Source: Flavobacterium covae (GTDB lineage Bacteria > Bacteroidota > Bacteroidia > Flavobacteriales > Flavobacteriaceae). From it: a DNA stretch of 64,000 nucleotides. The translations under genes were made by a program, and so were the position numbers. A model generated the notes under the pieces. The model made no database searches, was not told the DNA's origin, and was given only the letters and a program-made list of their open reading frames with translations. The stretch spans positions 1,674,001 to 1,738,000 of the forward strand of contig CP067379.1 in assembly GCA_019565575.1 (NCBI GenBank). Reading direction: 5' to 3'. How positions within the stretch are numbered: the stretch's first letter is position 1; the number at the start of each line of letters is the position of its first letter. Below, piece by piece: positions 62,557-64,000 of this stretch.

Positions 62557-64000
62557 GAGGCTGTCCTAAAAGGGCAGCTTTTTTTATGCCGCAAATTCAC
62601 GATATTGGTGATTGCTAGTAAAATTTAATTTTTCAAAAACAATTAGAAGGCAAAATCGAGTCATATAGTTGTATGTTGAGCAAGAACGAGTTGTTTTAAA
62701 AGCTTTTTTCATTGAATCTGTAGTTGTAGCCACCATTTTTCTGAAATTATGACCAAGCGCCATTAGTAGAAACTCCATTTCTACCATTTCTAACCCAAAA
62801 AATGTAAACCGATTAAATTTATTGTTGTTTTTTAGTTGTCCGAATACTGCCTCTACTTCAACAGGTCTTTTACTTCTGTGTTTGTGTCCTTTTTTGAGTT
62901 TAGTAATTCTTTAGCTTCGTTTTTTAGGCAATTTAGAGGGTGATTGACTTCTATTTTTCGATTCCCTTTTGCTTTGTGGCATAAACTTCTCAATGGGCAT
63001 CCTTCGCATCGTTTAGCTTGATAATAAGTCACTTCTGATTCATATCCATTGCTAGAGATTCGCTTACCTATTCCTATGTTTTCCATTTTTGCCCCATAGG
63101 ACAGATATAGAAATCGTATTGTTGATTGTAAAATAAATTTTGCACTAAAAAGGATTCTCTTTAAGTTTCTTTTTCTGCTCTGCATGAAAATAATTGTACT
63201 TTACAAAGGGCTCAATTTGCTTGTTTTTAAGCATTTGGTAATTTTCTTCACTGCCATATCCAGCATCGGCGACAACTTCTTTACTTTGTCTATTATAGTT
63301 TTCTTCAAAACTGTTTAAGTGTGACTCTAATGTGTTGGTATCGTTGGTCGTTTGATGTATAGAAACGTGTGTAATAAATTGATTTTCAGTTGATATTTGA
63401 GGGTTGTAAGCTGGTTTGAGTTGCCCATTTCTCATATGATCTTCCTTCATTCTCATAAAAGTAGCGTCAGGGTCTGTCTTACTATAAGAGTTTCTATTTC
63501 CAAGTATTTCTAAATCCTTTTCGTATTTCTCTAATCTTGGAAGGTGTTCTTCCTGTAATTTCTGTAGTTCTTTTACCTGTTTCTTAGTCGGTTCTTTTAA
63601 CTTTTTATTCAATTCTGATAGCTTTTCTTTTAATTCATCTGAATTGATTTTTTTTGGCAATGCTTCTTGGTTAAGTTCTTGGTTTTCTGATTGTATACTG
63701 TTTTCTATATCAGATAAAATAGTGTTGATTTTTACTTCTAATTTCTCTTTGTATTTTTCAACCGAACCACGCCAAACAAAGGTGTATTTGTTGGATTTTG
63801 CTTCAATTTTAGTACCATCAATATATTGAACATCAAGGCTTATATAACCTAGGTCGACCAATATTTTTACTACTTCTGCGAATAAAACTTTGATTTTATC
63901 TTTCAAAATTTTGCCTCTAAACTCGTTAATGGTTCTAAACCCAGGAGTGGAATTGCCTGAGATAAACATAAAATGAATGTTCTCATTAAGTGCTTTGGCT
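62557..64000 (-). mobile_element. IS1182-type insertion sequence (partial, runs off end)
   Basis: One end starts GAGGCTGTCCTAAAAGGGCAG, 30 bp after ilvC, and may also act as a terminator hairpin. The transposase reads toward this end. The other end is outside the window. Its end repeat equals the first ten bases of the MITE-like element at 40554. Confidence 0.75.
62584..64000 (-). CDS. IS1182-family transposase (partial)
   Basis: The start lies beyond the window; about 470 C-terminal residues are visible once at least three missing homopolymer bases are restored (near 63146-63150, 63089-63094 and 62891-62897). IS1182 landmarks: [39 protein letters not shown]-type Asp in [22 protein letters not shown], Cys-rich [15 protein letters not shown] and the final [19 protein letters not shown]. 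It cuts and joins the IS ends. Whether it is active depends on whether the frame breaks are real. Confidence 0.88.

Overview
The window comes from an AT-rich member of the Bacteroidota, most likely the family Flavobacteriaceae. The evidence is a conserved gliding and type IX secretion (T9SS) block (gldJ, porU, porV), several T9SS-type C-terminal domains, Bacteroidota-type -7 promoter elements (TAnnTTTG), and an SpvB/Rhs toxin of the kind common in this family. The genus cannot be fixed from the sequence alone.

Layout. (1) 1-11.5 kb is a mobile or accessory region. It holds a 3.39 kb direct repeat (1-3385 and 7833-11220, offset about 7.83 kb), so the window starts inside a tandemly repeated unit. 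The unit encodes a CHC2/TOPRIM primase-helicase, an XRE regulator, a RelB/RelE-like toxin-antitoxin pair, an orphan Rhs toxin tip with a lipoprotein immunity gene, a cluster of long imperfect hairpins, and two overlapping tyrosine recombinases. (2) 11.5-25.2 kb is the parent Rhs locus on the minus strand: two outer-membrane beta-barrel genes, a T9SS-sorted surface protein, a giant (~3220 aa) SpvB/FG-GAP/Rhs toxin with its own tip, and a lipoprotein immunity gene. Orphan tips lie directly downstream and share an almost identical stretch of Rhs core with the parent gene. (3) 25.5-37.2 kb is core genome: murF, gldJ, porU, porV, cdd, pdhA and the dihydrolipoamide acetyltransferase gene. (4) 37.3-48.4 kb holds peptidases, an SDR, an SprT-like protein, manC, a sphingomyelinase-like lipoprotein, an MlaEF-type ABC transporter and glycosyltransferases, with MITE-like repeats between them. 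(5) 48.7-55.1 kb: alaS, an M23 peptidase, a MerR regulator, lemA and two TPM-domain proteins. (6) 55.2-62.5 kb: the ilvE-D-B-N-C operon, preceded by an isoleucine-rich leader peptide and a terminator that look like an attenuator. (7) 62.56-64 kb: an IS1182-type insertion sequence running off the end.

A property of the whole window is that about 30 genes are broken by single-base shifts. Most are one-base losses in homopolymers. Nine are different: each is repaired by changing CTGGAAG (or CTTCCAG) to CTGAAG (or CTTCAG). I read this as a consensus basecalling artefact, probably at a methylated CTGAAG motif, not as true gene decay. Most broken genes are therefore listed here as whole genes with the repair explained. 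The most interesting biology is the Rhs tip/immunity cassette carried on a recombinase- and primase-bearing repeated unit next to its parent Rhs gene.
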